The notes beneath the pieces are model-generated. The model was not told the origin of the DNA, ran no database searches, and worked only from the letters and a program-made list of their open reading frames with translations. Below are positions 25,519 through 34,199 of a DNA stretch of 64,000 nt, one piece after another. The stretch spans positions 1,906,501-1,970,500 of the forward strand of contig NZ_FXAK01000007.1 of NCBI RefSeq assembly GCF_900177515.1. Reading direction: 5' to 3'. Each line of letters begins with the position of its first letter. Position 1 is the stretch's first letter. This DNA comes from Azospirillum oryzae (GTDB taxonomy: Bacteria; Pseudomonadota; Alphaproteobacteria; Azospirillales; Azospirillaceae). A program made the translations under genes and the position numbers.

Positions 25519-25947
25519 TTACTCGGCGGTCTCGGCTTCGGCATCGACGGCATCCTGCGTCGGGCCCGAATCCTGACCCTTGGCGGCGACGTCGCGGTCG
25601 ACCAGCTCGAACACCGCCATGTCGGCGGCGTCACCATAGCGGAAGCCGGCCTTCAGGACGCGGCTGTAGCCACCCTGACGGTCCTTGTAGCGGTCGGCCA
25701 GGACCGTGAACAGCTTGGTCACCGTGTCGTTGTCGCGCAGCTGGGCGAAAGCCAGACGACGGTTGGCCAGGCCACCCTTCTTGCCGAGCGTGATCAGCTT
25801 CTCGACGATCGGACGCAGGTCCTTCGCCTTCGGCAGGGTGGTGGTGATCTGCTCGTGCTTGATCACCGCGTTCGCCATGTTCGAGAACATGGCCTTGCGG
25901 TGGCTGCTGGTCTTGCTGAACTTACGTCCCGAAACGCCGTGACGCAT
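25519..25947 (-). CDS. rplQ: 50S ribosomal protein L17
   Basis: A 142-aa L17. The N-terminus MRHGVSGRKFSKTSSHRKAM and the segment LANRRLAFAQLRDND are diagnostic. The C-terminal 25 residues are an acidic Asp/Glu/Ala tail (AAKGQDSGPTQDAVDAEAE region) longer than in E. coli, as is usual in alphaproteobacteria. It is the last gene of the alpha-type ribosomal operon and is preceded by AGGAGG. The gap to rpoA (about 160 bases) contains a small GCGCCCT/AGGGCGC stem. Confidence 0.97.
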   Translation of the reverse strand: MRHGVSGRKFSKTSSHRKAMFSNMANAVIKHEQITTTLPKAKDLRPIVEKLITLGKKGGLANRRLAFAQLRDNDTVTKLFTVLADRYKDRQGGYSRVLKAGFRYGDAADMAVFELVDRDVAAKGQDSGPTQDAVDAEAETAE

Positions 25948-26107
25948 GGCGGTCCTCCTTCATGGCATGGCCCCCCTCGGGGAGCCGATCGTGAACCCCG
26001 CCGCCCAGTCGAGTGCTGGTACGGCAACGGGGACGGGCCGGTACGGCCCTGGGAAATGCGCCCTCCCCGCCTGACGACGGAAAGGGCGCGGGAAACAAGC
26101 GAGATGC

Positions 26108-27124
26108 TTAGTACGGCTCTTCCAGACGCTTGGCCAGCTCTTCGATGTTCTCCGGCGGCCAGTTCGGAATTTCCATACCCAGGTGCAGGCCCATCTGGGA
26201 CAGCACTTCCTTGATCTCGTTCAGCGACTTGCGGCCGAAGTTCGGAGTGCGGAGCATTTCCGCTTCCGTCTTCTGCACAAGATCGCCGATGTAGACGATG
26301 TTGTCGTTCTTGAGGCAGTTGGCCGAACGGACCGACAGTTCCAGCTCGTCCACCTTGCGGAGCAGGTTCTTGTTGAACGGAACCTCCTCGTGCTTCTCCT
26401 CGGAGACGGCGTGCGTCGGCTCCTCGAAGTTGATGAACAGCTGCAGCTGGTCCTGCAGGATGCGGGCGGCCAGAGCCACCGCGTCGTCCGGCTTGACCGA
26501 ACCGTTGGTCTCCACCGTCATCGACAGGCGGTCATAGTCGGTGACCTGCCCGACGCGGGCATTGTCGACCTTGTAGGACACCTTGCGGACCGGGGAGAAC
26601 AGGGCGTCGATCGGAATCAGGCCGATGGGCGCGTCTTCCGGACGGTTCTGGCTGGCCGGGACATAGCCCTTGCCGGTCTCGACCGTCAGTTCCATGTTCA
26701 GCCGCGCGCCGTTGTCCAGCGTGCAGATGACCAGTTCCGGATCCATGACCTGGATGTCGGGCCCGGTCTCGATCATGCCGGCCTTGACCTCGCCCGGGCC
26801 TTCGGCGCGCAGGCGCATGCGCTTCGGGCCGTCGCCGCCCATGCGCAGACCCATCGTCTTGATGTTCAGGACGATGTCGGTCACGTCCTCGCGGACGCCG
26901 GGGATGGACGAGAACTCGTGCAGCACGCCGTCGATGTGGATCGACGTGACGGCGGCACCCTGCAGCGAGGAGAGCAGGATGCGGCGCAGGGCGTTGCCCA
27001 GGGTCAGACCGAAGCCGCGTTCCAGCGGTTCGGCGACCACCGTCGCGAAACGGTCGGCGTCGTCACCGGGCTGGATGTCCAGCTTGCTCGGCTTAATCAG
27101 TTCCTGCCAGTTCTTCTGAAGCAC
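26108..27124 (-). CDS. rpoA: DNA-directed RNA polymerase subunit alpha
   Basis: A 338-aa alpha subunit. The N-terminal assembly domain is clear (PLERGFGLTLGNALRRILLSS and DVTDIVLNIK). A linker (about 240-260, SEEKHEEVPF) joins it to the C-terminal domain that binds UP elements and activators (SVRSANCLKNDNIVYIGDL, then NFGRKSLNEIKEVL). Full length and unremarkable. It sits between rpsK and rplQ, as in most bacteria. Confidence 0.98.
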   Translation of the reverse strand: MLQKNWQELIKPSKLDIQPGDDADRFATVVAEPLERGFGLTLGNALRRILLSSLQGAAVTSIHIDGVLHEFSSIPGVREDVTDIVLNIKTMGLRMGGDGPKRMRLRAEGPGEVKAGMIETGPDIQVMDPELVICTLDNGARLNMELTVETGKGYVPASQNRPEDAPIGLIPIDALFSPVRKVSYKVDNARVGQVTDYDRLSMTVETNGSVKPDDAVALAARILQDQLQLFINFEEPTHAVSEEKHEEVPFNKNLLRKVDELELSVRSANCLKNDNIVYIGDLVQKTEAEMLRTPNFGRKSLNEIKEVLSQMGLHLGMEIPNWPPENIEELAKRLEEPY

Positions 27125-27189
27125 GGATCGACCTCAAGATGCCATCGGGTGAACACGAACCCGCGGGGCCCGAACCATTCCCATGCTGA

Positions 27190-27214
27190 GGGGGCCGCGA
27201 TGGCTGCGGCCCCC
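27190..27214 (-). other. Intra-operon hairpin between rpsK and rpoA
   Basis: GGGGGCCGC and GCGGCCCCC form a nine-base perfect stem with a 7-base loop in the 136-base rpsK-rpoA gap. There is no T run, so it is more likely an RNA processing or stability element than a terminator. Confidence 0.5.
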
Positions 27215-27260
27215 TGTCCCGGAATGGCTGGTCCCCGCGGGTGCGGAAACGGTAATGAAC

Positions 27261-27659
27261 TTAGACGCGACGCTTCTTCGGCGGGCGAACGCCGTTGTGC
27301 GGGATCGGCGTGACGTCGCGGATCGACGTGATCTGGAAGCCGATCGACTGCAGGGCGCGCAGGGCGGACTCACGCCCCGAACCCGGACCCTTCACTTCGA
27401 CTTCCAGGGTCTTCATGCCGTGTTCCTGAGCCTTGCGGCCGGCGTCCTCGGCAGCCACCTGAGCAGCGTACGGGGTCGACTTGCGCGAACCCTTGAAGCC
27501 CATGGTGCCCGACGACGACCAGGCAATGGTGTTGCCCTGCGCGTCGGTGATGGTGATCATCGTGTTGTTGAACGAGGCGTTCACGTGAGCGACGCCGGCG
27601 GTGATGTTCTTGCGCTCGCGACGACGCAGGCGCTGAGAAGCAGCGGAGGGCTTGGCCAT
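27261..27659 (-). CDS. rpsK: 30S ribosomal protein S11
   Basis: A 132-aa S11. Signature segments are GVAHVNASFNNTMITITD and SSGTMGFKGSRKSTPYAAQ, ending GVRPPKKRRV. It forms part of the platform of the small subunit near the E site. It follows rpsM after about 15 bases in the same transcript. Confidence 0.98.
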   Translation of the reverse strand: MAKPSAASQRLRRRERKNITAGVAHVNASFNNTMITITDAQGNTIAWSSSGTMGFKGSRKSTPYAAQVAAEDAGRKAQEHGMKTLEVEVKGPGSGRESALRALQSIGFQITSIRDVTPIPHNGVRPPKKRRV

Positions 27660-27674
27660 TTTGCGTTCGTCCTC

Positions 27675-28043
27675 TTACTTCTTCTTGCCGGCGATCGGCT
27701 TGGCCGGACCCTTGCGGGTGCGGGCGTTCGTGTGGGTGCGCTGGCCGCGGACCGGCAGGCCCTTGCGGTGACGCAGGCCGCGGTAGCAGCCCAGGTCCAT
27801 CAGACGCTTGATGTTCATGGCGACTTCACGACGAAGATCGCCCTCGACGCGGTAGTCGGCGTCGATGGTCTCGCGGATCTTCAGGACTTCGTCGTCCGTC
27901 AGCTCGTTCACGCGACGCTCGGCCGGGATGTCCAGCTTCGCGCAGATTTCCTTGGCCTTGAAGGGGCCGATGCCATGGATGTAGGTCAACCCGATCTCCA
28001 CGCGCTTCTGCGCGGGGATGTTGACGCCAGCGATACGCGCCAC
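27675..28043 (-). CDS. rpsM: 30S ribosomal protein S13
   Basis: A 122-aa S13. MARIAGVNIPAQKRVEIGL and the basic C-terminus (RGQRTHTNARTRKGPAK) are characteristic. It contacts the P-site tRNA and inter-subunit bridge. It is first in the local operon and is driven by a near-consensus promoter about 140 bases upstream. No adk, secY or rpmJ gene precedes it and no rpsD lies in the operon, so the group is separate from the larger S10/spc cluster here. Confidence 0.98.
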   Translation of the reverse strand: MARIAGVNIPAQKRVEIGLTYIHGIGPFKAKEICAKLDIPAERRVNELTDDEVLKIRETIDADYRVEGDLRREVAMNIKRLMDLGCYRGLRHRKGLPVRGQRTHTNARTRKGPAKPIAGKKK

Positions 28044-28180
28044 GCTGCTCTCCTCGATCTCGATATCTCAACGGCAGCCCGTCGGGCCGCCTACACACCG
28101 AGCAAATCCCGCCAGCACCACGCCGGAACCGGGAACGCACAATGTTACCCGCCGCCCTTGCGGGGTGGCGAGAGGGTGCG

Positions 28181-28208
28181 ACTATAGAAAAACCGCAGAG
28201 CTTGTCAA
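28181..28208 (-). promoter_or_regulatory. Sigma-70-type promoter of the rpsM operon
   Basis: Reading the minus strand, TTGACA is followed after 16 bases by TATAGT, almost consensus. It would start RNA near 28174, giving a leader of about 130 bases before the rpsM ATG. The leader can form a CGCC/GGCG hairpin near 28150-28172. This is the strongest-looking vegetative promoter in the window. Confidence 0.8.
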
Positions 28209-28224
28209 GGTGAAATGCCGGTCG

Positions 28225-29616
28225 CTATTCGGCGGGAACCGGTTGCCGGATCGGCGCCAGGCCGGTGGCGCCCTGCGCGAGGCCGGAACCGGAGTCGTCG
28301 TCCGGCATGTCCTCTGCCAGAGCCGGCCGCAACGGCATCCGGCCGGCATTCAGCAGGGCACGGTCGCGCAGGACCTGCGGCAGGTCAAGGCTGAGCTTCA
28401 ATTCGATGTTGCGCCAGATCTGGCGCAGGCGCTGGACATGCAGATCCTCGCCGATCGCCTGCACCACCGATTCGAGATTCTCCAGCGTGATGCCGCGGTC
28501 GGCCAGCAGCACCGTTCCCTTGCCGTCGGTCTTCGGGCAATTCAGCGCCTGCACCAGCCGCGGTCGCGACTCCGGCCGGCTCATGAAGCGTTCGATGTCG
28601 AAGATGGTGCGGATATTGATGACCCGCAGCGCCTCGATCTGGTCGAGGTCCAGCGCCAGGATCAGTTGCGCCTGCGCCACCCAGTCCATCGTCTCGTAGA
28701 TGCCGTAGGGCGTTTCGACGAACAGCAGGATCGGGTTTGCCGTGGCCAGGTTCTGCACGTCCTCGATCTCGAACTCGGCCAGCCGGAACTTGATGGCCGC
28801 ATCGATGCCGAGAATCATGTCGATCGGATATTCGCGGACGAAGCCCTGGGCCCGGGGATCGATCCGCCGGACCTGCAATTGCGGCACCCGGCTCAACAGG
28901 GTCTGCAGGCCGAGCTTGGGGAAGAAGCCGGTCAGGAAGGCGACCAGCAACTCCGGCACGCCGTCGCCGACCGCCCCCTCCGGCACGATCTTCGCCATGT
29001 CCATATAGGCGTGATGCAGGGTAACCGCGGTGATGCAGGCCAGGATGATGTGGCCGGTCACCCGCAGGAATGAGATCGGTGACAGGTCGTAATTGGAAAT
29101 GCGGCGGATCAGATAGTCGATCGACCAGACATAGGCCCCGAAGAAGGCGAAGGACAGCACTGCCACGGTCTGGAGCTGGTAATGCACCAGATCCATCGGC
29201 GTGATCCCGTCGACTCCGTACAGAGTCATGCCGCTGAACAGCGGCTGGAAATGGTCCAGCCGATCCTTGCTCAGCAGCATGCCGCTGGAGGTCAGAAAGC
29301 CGCTGAAGGACACCATGATGAAGACCAGGACCGGAAAGAAGTAGGCGCGCCATTCCGATGGCTGCGTGTTGTCCGGTCCCTGCGGCAGCGCGCGGTACTT
29401 GTAGGCGGCGAATTCGAAGGAGGGGATCAGCTGGTCGTGCTCCTGTCCTTCGATGCGGAAGACCGACTCGAGGTCCGCGATGATCTTCTGCCGCACATTC
29501 TTGATGTTGCTGCGGCCGATGAAGATCGTCAGCGGCAGAATGAAGGACAGGCCGAGCAGACCGAGCGCGCTCAACACCCGCAATTCGCCAACCACATGAA
29601 CCACTTGATCGAACAT
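28225..29616 (-). CDS. Unknown integral membrane protein, 463 aa
   Basis: I do not recognise this family. Four hydrophobic segments are visible: about residues 8-30, 90-110, 148-170 and 183-205. The region between the first and second contains a helical SNIKNVRQKIIADLESVFR. The C-terminal half (from about 240) is soluble. It includes a segment resembling a helix-hairpin-helix (LDLDQIEALRVINIRTIFDIE) and ends in an Asp/Ser-rich tail. It could be a membrane-anchored regulator, but there is no catalytic motif. The start is set at 29616, where GGGGG precedes the ATG. It shares the rpsM strand but the rpsM promoter lies beyond its 3' end. Confidence 0.7.
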   Translation of the reverse strand: MFDQVVHVVGELRVLSALGLLGLSFILPLTIFIGRSNIKNVRQKIIADLESVFRIEGQEHDQLIPSFEFAAYKYRALPQGPDNTQPSEWRAYFFPVLVFIMVSFSGFLTSSGMLLSKDRLDHFQPLFSGMTLYGVDGITPMDLVHYQLQTVAVLSFAFFGAYVWSIDYLIRRISNYDLSPISFLRVTGHIILACITAVTLHHAYMDMAKIVPEGAVGDGVPELLVAFLTGFFPKLGLQTLLSRVPQLQVRRIDPRAQGFVREYPIDMILGIDAAIKFRLAEFEIEDVQNLATANPILLFVETPYGIYETMDWVAQAQLILALDLDQIEALRVINIRTIFDIERFMSRPESRPRLVQALNCPKTDGKGTVLLADRGITLENLESVVQAIGEDLHVQRLRQIWRNIELKLSLDLPQVLRDRALLNAGRMPLRPALAEDMPDDDSGSGLAQGATGLAPIRQPVPAE

Positions 29617-29782
29617 CACGCCCCCGGCCGGCCCCAAGCCCGCAGTGCCGACACGTCGCATTTCCGACGTGCGGCCAAGACAAAGCGACCGCCCCACGGT
29701 CGCACTGCCGAAGGTTATACTCTTATTGAGGGATTTTCAGTGCAATTTTGCGCGTGACATTCCGCAGAGCAATCCCATCCGC

Positions 29783-30337
29783 CTACAGGTCGGTCCCCGC
29801 AATCCGATGACGGATCGCCTCGGCCTGGACACGGACGCGGCTGAGATGCGGGTTGATCTTCAGCGCCGCATCGAACGCCCGCAGCGCCGGCTTTTCATCG
29901 CCCAGCGCCAGATAGACGAGACCCAACTCCACCAGCGCCCCGAAGTGACGGGGCTCGAGCGACAGGGCATGGCGCAGGTCCAGCATGGCGGCGCGATAGT
30001 CGCCCAGCATGTATTGGGCAGCGGCGCGCTTGTTCCATCCTTCGGCATAGGACGGGTCGCGGACGATCACCGCGTCGAAGGCATGCAGCGCCGACTCGTA
30101 ATCGTCGCTGTTCAGGCTGAACACCCCGGCGCGCATGTCGCGCACCATCACCGGGTCGGGATGCTCCAGCCAAAAGTCCCAGATATGCTCCTCCACCGAT
30201 TCGGCATAGGCGGCGTCGGTGGTGCTGTGCAAAGCCTGGAAAAGACTGTCGAGACGCATGTTCCCCTGCCCCGCGCCAGCCGGCACCCCGAGGGTCATCA
30301 GCAAAAGCACTGTCAAGGAAAAGAAGCGTCGAATCAT
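29783..30337 (-). CDS. Exported TPR protein
   Basis: A 184-aa periplasmic TPR protein. A typical signal peptide (MIRRFFSLTVLLLMTLG, cleavage near GAGQG) is followed by about four TPR units (for example YESALHAFDAVIVRDPSYAE and EKPALRAFDAALKINPHLS). Such small exported TPR proteins act as adaptors; no partner can be named. GGAG lies 4 bases from the ATG at 30337, which is preferred to the adjacent ATG at 30340. Confidence 0.8.
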   Translation of the reverse strand: MIRRFFSLTVLLLMTLGVPAGAGQGNMRLDSLFQALHSTTDAAYAESVEEHIWDFWLEHPDPVMVRDMRAGVFSLNSDDYESALHAFDAVIVRDPSYAEGWNKRAAAQYMLGDYRAAMLDLRHALSLEPRHFGALVELGLVYLALGDEKPALRAFDAALKINPHLSRVRVQAEAIRHRIAGTDL

Positions 30338-30496
30338 CATGCTCCAAATTTGGGCACGGATTCGACGAGCTGCCAACTATTTTTTGGTTGCAAATCGCTA
30401 AAGAATTGGTCAGAGGCGCTGCCGTTGGGCTCTAGAGCCGCCGACCTATGCCCCTTATACCGATGGTGCAGGCGAAGGAAGAGGCATAAACGGCAA

Positions 30497-30524
30497 ACGG
30501 CCGGCGGATCGCTCCGCCGGCCGT
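30497..30524 (-). terminator. Terminator hairpin downstream of fusA-like gene
   Basis: ACGGCCGGCGGA and TCCGCCGGCCGT form a perfect 12-base stem with a four-base loop. On the minus strand it is followed by TTGCCGTTTATG, a weak T-rich stretch. It lies about 40 bases after the EF-G stop. Confidence 0.7.
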
Positions 30525-30562
30525 CTGCTTTACCGAATGTATCCTGATTGCCGGTTGGGCGA

Positions 30563-32704
30563 TCAGGCGGCCTTGTTGCGGCCGGCCACGATTTCGTCGG
30601 TGACGTTGCGCGGCACCGGCTCGTAGTGGCTGAACTCCATCGAGTAGGACGCACGGCCCGAGGTCATGCCGCGCAGCTGGCCGATGTAGCCGAACATTTC
30701 GTTCAGCGGGACATTGGCCTCGACGGCGATGTTCGAACCACGCTCCAGCTGGCCCAAGACGGTGCCGCGACGACGGTTCACGTCGCCGATGACGTCGCCC
30801 AGGTAATCCTCCGGCGTGACGATCTCGACCTTCATCACCGGCTCCAGCAGGATCGGACCGGCCTTCGGCAGAGCCTCACGGAAGCAGGCCTTGGCGGCGA
30901 TTTCGAACGTCAGGGCGTTCGAGTCGACGTCGTGGTACTTGCCGTCCACCAGGCGGGCGCTGAAGTCGACCGTCGGATAGCCGGCGAGGACGCCGTCTTC
31001 CTTCTGCATCTCCAGACCCTTGCCGACCGACGGGACATATTCGCGCGGAACCGAACCGCCGACCGTCTCGTCCTTGAAGGTGAAGCCGGCGCCACGCTCC
31101 AGCGGCTCGAAGATGATCTTCACTTCGGCGAACTGGCCCGAACCACCGGTCTGCTTCTTGTGGGTGTAGGTGTATTCGACCGGCTTGGTGATCGTCTCGC
31201 GGTAGGCGACCTGGGGCTTGCCCATGTTGCCTTCCACGCCGAACTCCGTGCGCATGCGGTCCAGCGTCACTTCCAGGTGCAGCTCGCCCATGCCGCGCAG
31301 GATGGTCTGGCCGGTTTCACGGTCGGTCTCCAGGCGGAGCGACGGATCGGCGCGGACCATCTTGCCGAGCGCGATCGAGAACTTCTCCTGCTCGCCCTTG
31401 GTCTTCGGCTCGACCGAGACGCTGATGACGGGGTCGGGGAAGCGCATGCGCTCCAGGATGACCGGGTGGGCGGCGTCGCAGAGCGTGTCACCGGTCTCGG
31501 TCTCCTGCAGGGAGACGAGCGCGATGATGTCGCCGGCGCGGGCTTCCTCGATCGGGTTGGCTTCCTTCGCGAACATCTCGACCATGCGGCCGATCTTCTC
31601 GCGCTTGCCGCGGGTCGAGTTCAGGATCGACATGCCCTTCGTCAACACGCCCGAATAGACGCGGATGAAGGTCATCGAGCCGTAGGTGTCGTTCAGCACC
31701 TTGAAGGCCAGCGCCGAGAAGGGCGCGTCGTCGGAGCTGAGACGCTCGCCGTTCGGGTTACCGTCCTCGTCCACCGTCTTGATGGCCTCGACGTCGGTCG
31801 GGGCCGGCAGCAGATCGACGACCGCGTCCAGAACCTGCTGGACGCCCTTGTTCTTGTAGGACGAGCCGCAGAGGACGGGCGTGAAGGCGCTGGTGATGGT
31901 GCCCTTGCGCAGGCAGGCGCGCAGCACGTCGGCCGACGGCTCCTCGCCCGACTCCAGGTAGGCTTCCATCGCCGCGTCGTCCTGCTCCAGGGCGGTGTCG
32001 ACCAGCTCGGAACGCAGCTGCGGGATCAGCGCGATGTTGTCGAGGTCTTCCTTGACGGTCAGGTTCAGCTTCTCGGCGAGATCGTCGGTGATCTCCCAGA
32101 TCTCCCACTTGGAGTCCTTGTCGTCCGAGAACCAGACATAGGCCTTCATCTCGATCAGGTCGACCATGCCGCGGAAGTTGTCTTCCGAGCCGAGCGGAAC
32201 CTGGATGCAGACCGGGCGCGCGTTCAGACGCTGACGGATCATGCCGACGCAGCGCTGGAAGTTGGCGCCCGAGCGGTCCATCTTGTTGACGTAGCAGATG
32301 CGCGGAACGTTGTAGTTGTCCGCCAGACGCCAGTTGGTCTCCGACTGCGGCTCCACGCCGGCGACGCCGTCGAACACCACGACCGCACCGTCGAGGACAC
32401 GCAAGCTGCGGTTCACTTCGATGGTGAAATCGACGTGGCCCGGGGTGTCGATGACGTTGATCTTCTTGTCGCGCCAGAAGGCCGAAACCGCGGCGGACTG
32501 AATGGTGATGCCGCGCTTCTGCTCCTGCTCCATATAGTCGGTCGTGGTCGACGTCTTCAGATCCTTCGTCTCGTGGACGTCGATGATCGTGTGCTTGCGA
32601 CCGGTGTAGTACAGAATACGCTCGGTGGTCGTCGTCTTGCCCGCGTCGACGTGGGCGATGATGCCGATGTTCCGAATGTCAGACAGTGGCGTTTGGCGCG
32701 GCAT
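30563..32704 (-). CDS. Elongation factor G paralogue
   Basis: A 713-aa EF-G-type translational GTPase. G1 is AHVDAGKTTTTERIL, G3 is DTPGHVDFTIEVNRSL and G4 is VNKMDRSG. Domain III-V hallmarks are present (LRGMGELHLEVTLDRM, KKQTGGSGQFAEVK, YHDVDSNALTFEIA). Between G1 and the switch I core it has VHETKDLKTSTTTDYMEQEQ, five residues longer than the VHDGAATMDWMEQEQ of standard EF-G, with other changes (SAFWRDKK, IQSAA). It is not in a str operon (no rpsL, rpsG or tuf nearby). I therefore read it as a second EF-G; whether it translocates, recycles ribosomes or is stress-specific is unknown. Confidence 0.85.
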   Translation of the reverse strand: MPRQTPLSDIRNIGIIAHVDAGKTTTTERILYYTGRKHTIIDVHETKDLKTSTTTDYMEQEQKRGITIQSAAVSAFWRDKKINVIDTPGHVDFTIEVNRSLRVLDGAVVVFDGVAGVEPQSETNWRLADNYNVPRICYVNKMDRSGANFQRCVGMIRQRLNARPVCIQVPLGSEDNFRGMVDLIEMKAYVWFSDDKDSKWEIWEITDDLAEKLNLTVKEDLDNIALIPQLRSELVDTALEQDDAAMEAYLESGEEPSADVLRACLRKGTITSAFTPVLCGSSYKNKGVQQVLDAVVDLLPAPTDVEAIKTVDEDGNPNGERLSSDDAPFSALAFKVLNDTYGSMTFIRVYSGVLTKGMSILNSTRGKREKIGRMVEMFAKEANPIEEARAGDIIALVSLQETETGDTLCDAAHPVILERMRFPDPVISVSVEPKTKGEQEKFSIALGKMVRADPSLRLETDRETGQTILRGMGELHLEVTLDRMRTEFGVEGNMGKPQVAYRETITKPVEYTYTHKKQTGGSGQFAEVKIIFEPLERGAGFTFKDETVGGSVPREYVPSVGKGLEMQKEDGVLAGYPTVDFSARLVDGKYHDVDSNALTFEIAAKACFREALPKAGPILLEPVMKVEIVTPEDYLGDVIGDVNRRRGTVLGQLERGSNIAVEANVPLNEMFGYIGQLRGMTSGRASYSMEFSHYEPVPRNVTDEIVAGRNKAA

Positions 32705-32827
32705 GTTGCGGTTCCATTGCAGTAACGCGACAACCGAAGCGCGACCGTCAGGGTCGTCCGCTTCGGCGGCAGAGGTTGGTCGGGGTTTTACGGGCGATCT
32801 GTTAAGGCGTCATTAACATTCCGTAAA

Positions 32828-32846
32828 CCGACAAGCAATTTGTCGG
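32828..32846 (-). terminator. Hairpin between ridA and the fusA-like gene
   Basis: CCGACAA and TTGTCGG form a perfect seven-base stem with a five-base loop, followed on the minus strand by TTTACGG. It may terminate the RidA transcript, or lie in the promoter region of the EF-G gene. The rest of the 228-base gap shows no other clear signal. Confidence 0.4.
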
Positions 32847-32932
32847 AATATTGAAGCGCGCGGCCCTCACAGCGTTCGGGCCACGCCGGCACACCCCAAC
32901 CGAGGCTGCCGGGTCGCCCCGTTTCCGCCGCC

Positions 32933-33280
32933 TTATTTAGCAGCGGTGACCTGAATTTCAACGAGATACTCGGGCGCGGCCAGCTTGGCTTCCACCGTGG
33001 CGCGGGCCGGCGGATTGGCCGGGTCGACCCAGGCCTCCCACGCCTTGTTCATCGCGCCGAAGCTGGCGATGTCCACCAGATAGATCGTGGCCGACAGCAG
33101 CTTGCTCTTGTCACTGCCCGCTTCCGCCAGCAAGGCGTCGATCTGGGCCAGGATCTGGGCGGTCTGACGCTCGACGTCGGGCGTCGGCTCGTCGGCGACC
33201 TGACCGGCGAGATAGACCGTGTCCTTGTGGACGACCATCTGGCTCATGCGCGGTCCGGTGTGGAAGCGCTGGATCGACAT
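32933..33280 (-). CDS. RidA/YjgF-family protein
   Basis: A 115-aa Rid-family protein. RidA enzymes hydrolyse reactive enamine/imine intermediates such as 2-aminoacrylate. The catalytic arginine is about R93 in NPPARATVEAKL. GQVADEPTPDVERQTAQIL and SATIYLVD are family segments. The start at 33280 fits homologue length; the upstream frame is low-complexity. The closest Rid subfamily cannot be fixed by eye, and archetypal RidA differs around GNPPARA. Confidence 0.88.
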   Translation of the reverse strand: MSIQRFHTGPRMSQMVVHKDTVYLAGQVADEPTPDVERQTAQILAQIDALLAEAGSDKSKLLSATIYLVDIASFGAMNKAWEAWVDPANPPARATVEAKLAAPEYLVEIQVTAAK

Positions 33281-33377
33281 GACGGAAAGACTCCGGGTTC
33301 CGGGTGGCTCGAAAAAGACCGGGGTACGTCTATGCCATTCGGGCCCTCGCGCGAAGCGAAAAATGCGCCTCATGCGC

Positions 33378-34181
33378 TCAGGGCTGACCCGCAGCGGTAT
33401 CCTTCGCCAAAAGTGCGGCGAAACGCGCGGACGGAACCGCAAAATTGCGCACGGCCGGACCGGGCCCGGCGGCAACACCGACTCCGGCAACCGACCAGCC
33501 CTCGCCATTCGCCGTCCTCACCAGCAGCGGCCCGCCGCTGGTCCCGCGCGTGGCATCGCAATCGTGCACCAGCAGACCGGCGCTCGTCCCCAGGAGATGA
33601 CAGTCGCGGTCGGCCATCAGGATCTGCGCCCGGTCCTGGCTGTAGCCGCCGAGCATCGCCGGCGTTCCCGGCGGCAGCTGTCCGGCACCGAGGGCCAGCG
33701 AGGGCACCGACTCCGGGGCAGGCTCCGACAAGGTCAGCACCGCCCAGTCGGCGGCGACCATCGGAGTCGCGGATGCGGGATCGTAGGCCGGATCGGTCGC
33801 CACCCGCGCCACCGTGACATGGCGGGTGAACTCCCCCCGGTCATAGCCGAACAGGACATGCAGGGAGGACGCCTGCAGGAAACGGCGCGTGCGCGGATTG
33901 AACAGGCAATGGCCGGCGGTCACCACCGTGCGCCGTCCGACCAGCGCCCCGGTGCAGCGGCCGGCCAGATTGGTCTGGACCCGGACGATGCTGCGCCAGG
34001 GTTCCGCGGTCGCATCCACCGGCGCCCGCCGGTCGCCGGGCCCGACGCCGGGTAACAGCGGCCGCTCGGCATGGACGGCGGGAGCACCGGCCAGCACCGC
34101 CAACGCGACGCCGGCTGCGACCATAAGGCCGCGGCCAGGCTTGCGCCAAGCCCATGCATGTTCTTGCTCCGTTTCCTTCAA
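33378..34181 (-). CDS. Secreted trypsin-like serine protease
   Basis: A 267-aa exported S1-type peptidase. The signal peptide is GLMVAAGVALAVLAGAPAVHA. The catalytic triad is complete: His in VVTAGHCLFNP, Asp in AADWAVLTLSEP and Ser in TRGTSGGPLL. Cysteines flank His and Ser as in V8/trypsin folds. I choose a TTG start at 34181, because GGAGG lies 8 bases upstream and it supplies the basic N-region (WAWRKPGRG) missing from the ATG at 34124. The divergent topB start is only 18 bases away. Substrate unknown; the modest size suggests a periplasmic or extracellular housekeeping protease. Confidence 0.85.
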   Translation of the reverse strand: MKETEQEHAWAWRKPGRGLMVAAGVALAVLAGAPAVHAERPLLPGVGPGDRRAPVDATAEPWRSIVRVQTNLAGRCTGALVGRRTVVTAGHCLFNPRTRRFLQASSLHVLFGYDRGEFTRHVTVARVATDPAYDPASATPMVAADWAVLTLSEPAPESVPSLALGAGQLPPGTPAMLGGYSQDRAQILMADRDCHLLGTSAGLLVHDCDATRGTSGGPLLVRTANGEGWSVAGVGVAAGPGPAVRNFAVPSARFAALLAKDTAAGQP

Positions 34182-34199
34182 TCCCGTATCCTCCGCCGC

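Noticed and set aside
30563..32704. Tetracycline-resistance ribosomal protection protein (TetM type)
   Set aside because: Motifs such as KKQTGGSGQF and the G domain are EF-G-like, and the length and C-terminus fit EF-G.
30548..32725. Long open frame antisense to the EF-G gene
   Set aside because: Low-information composition and exact overlap with a well-conserved protein on the other strand.
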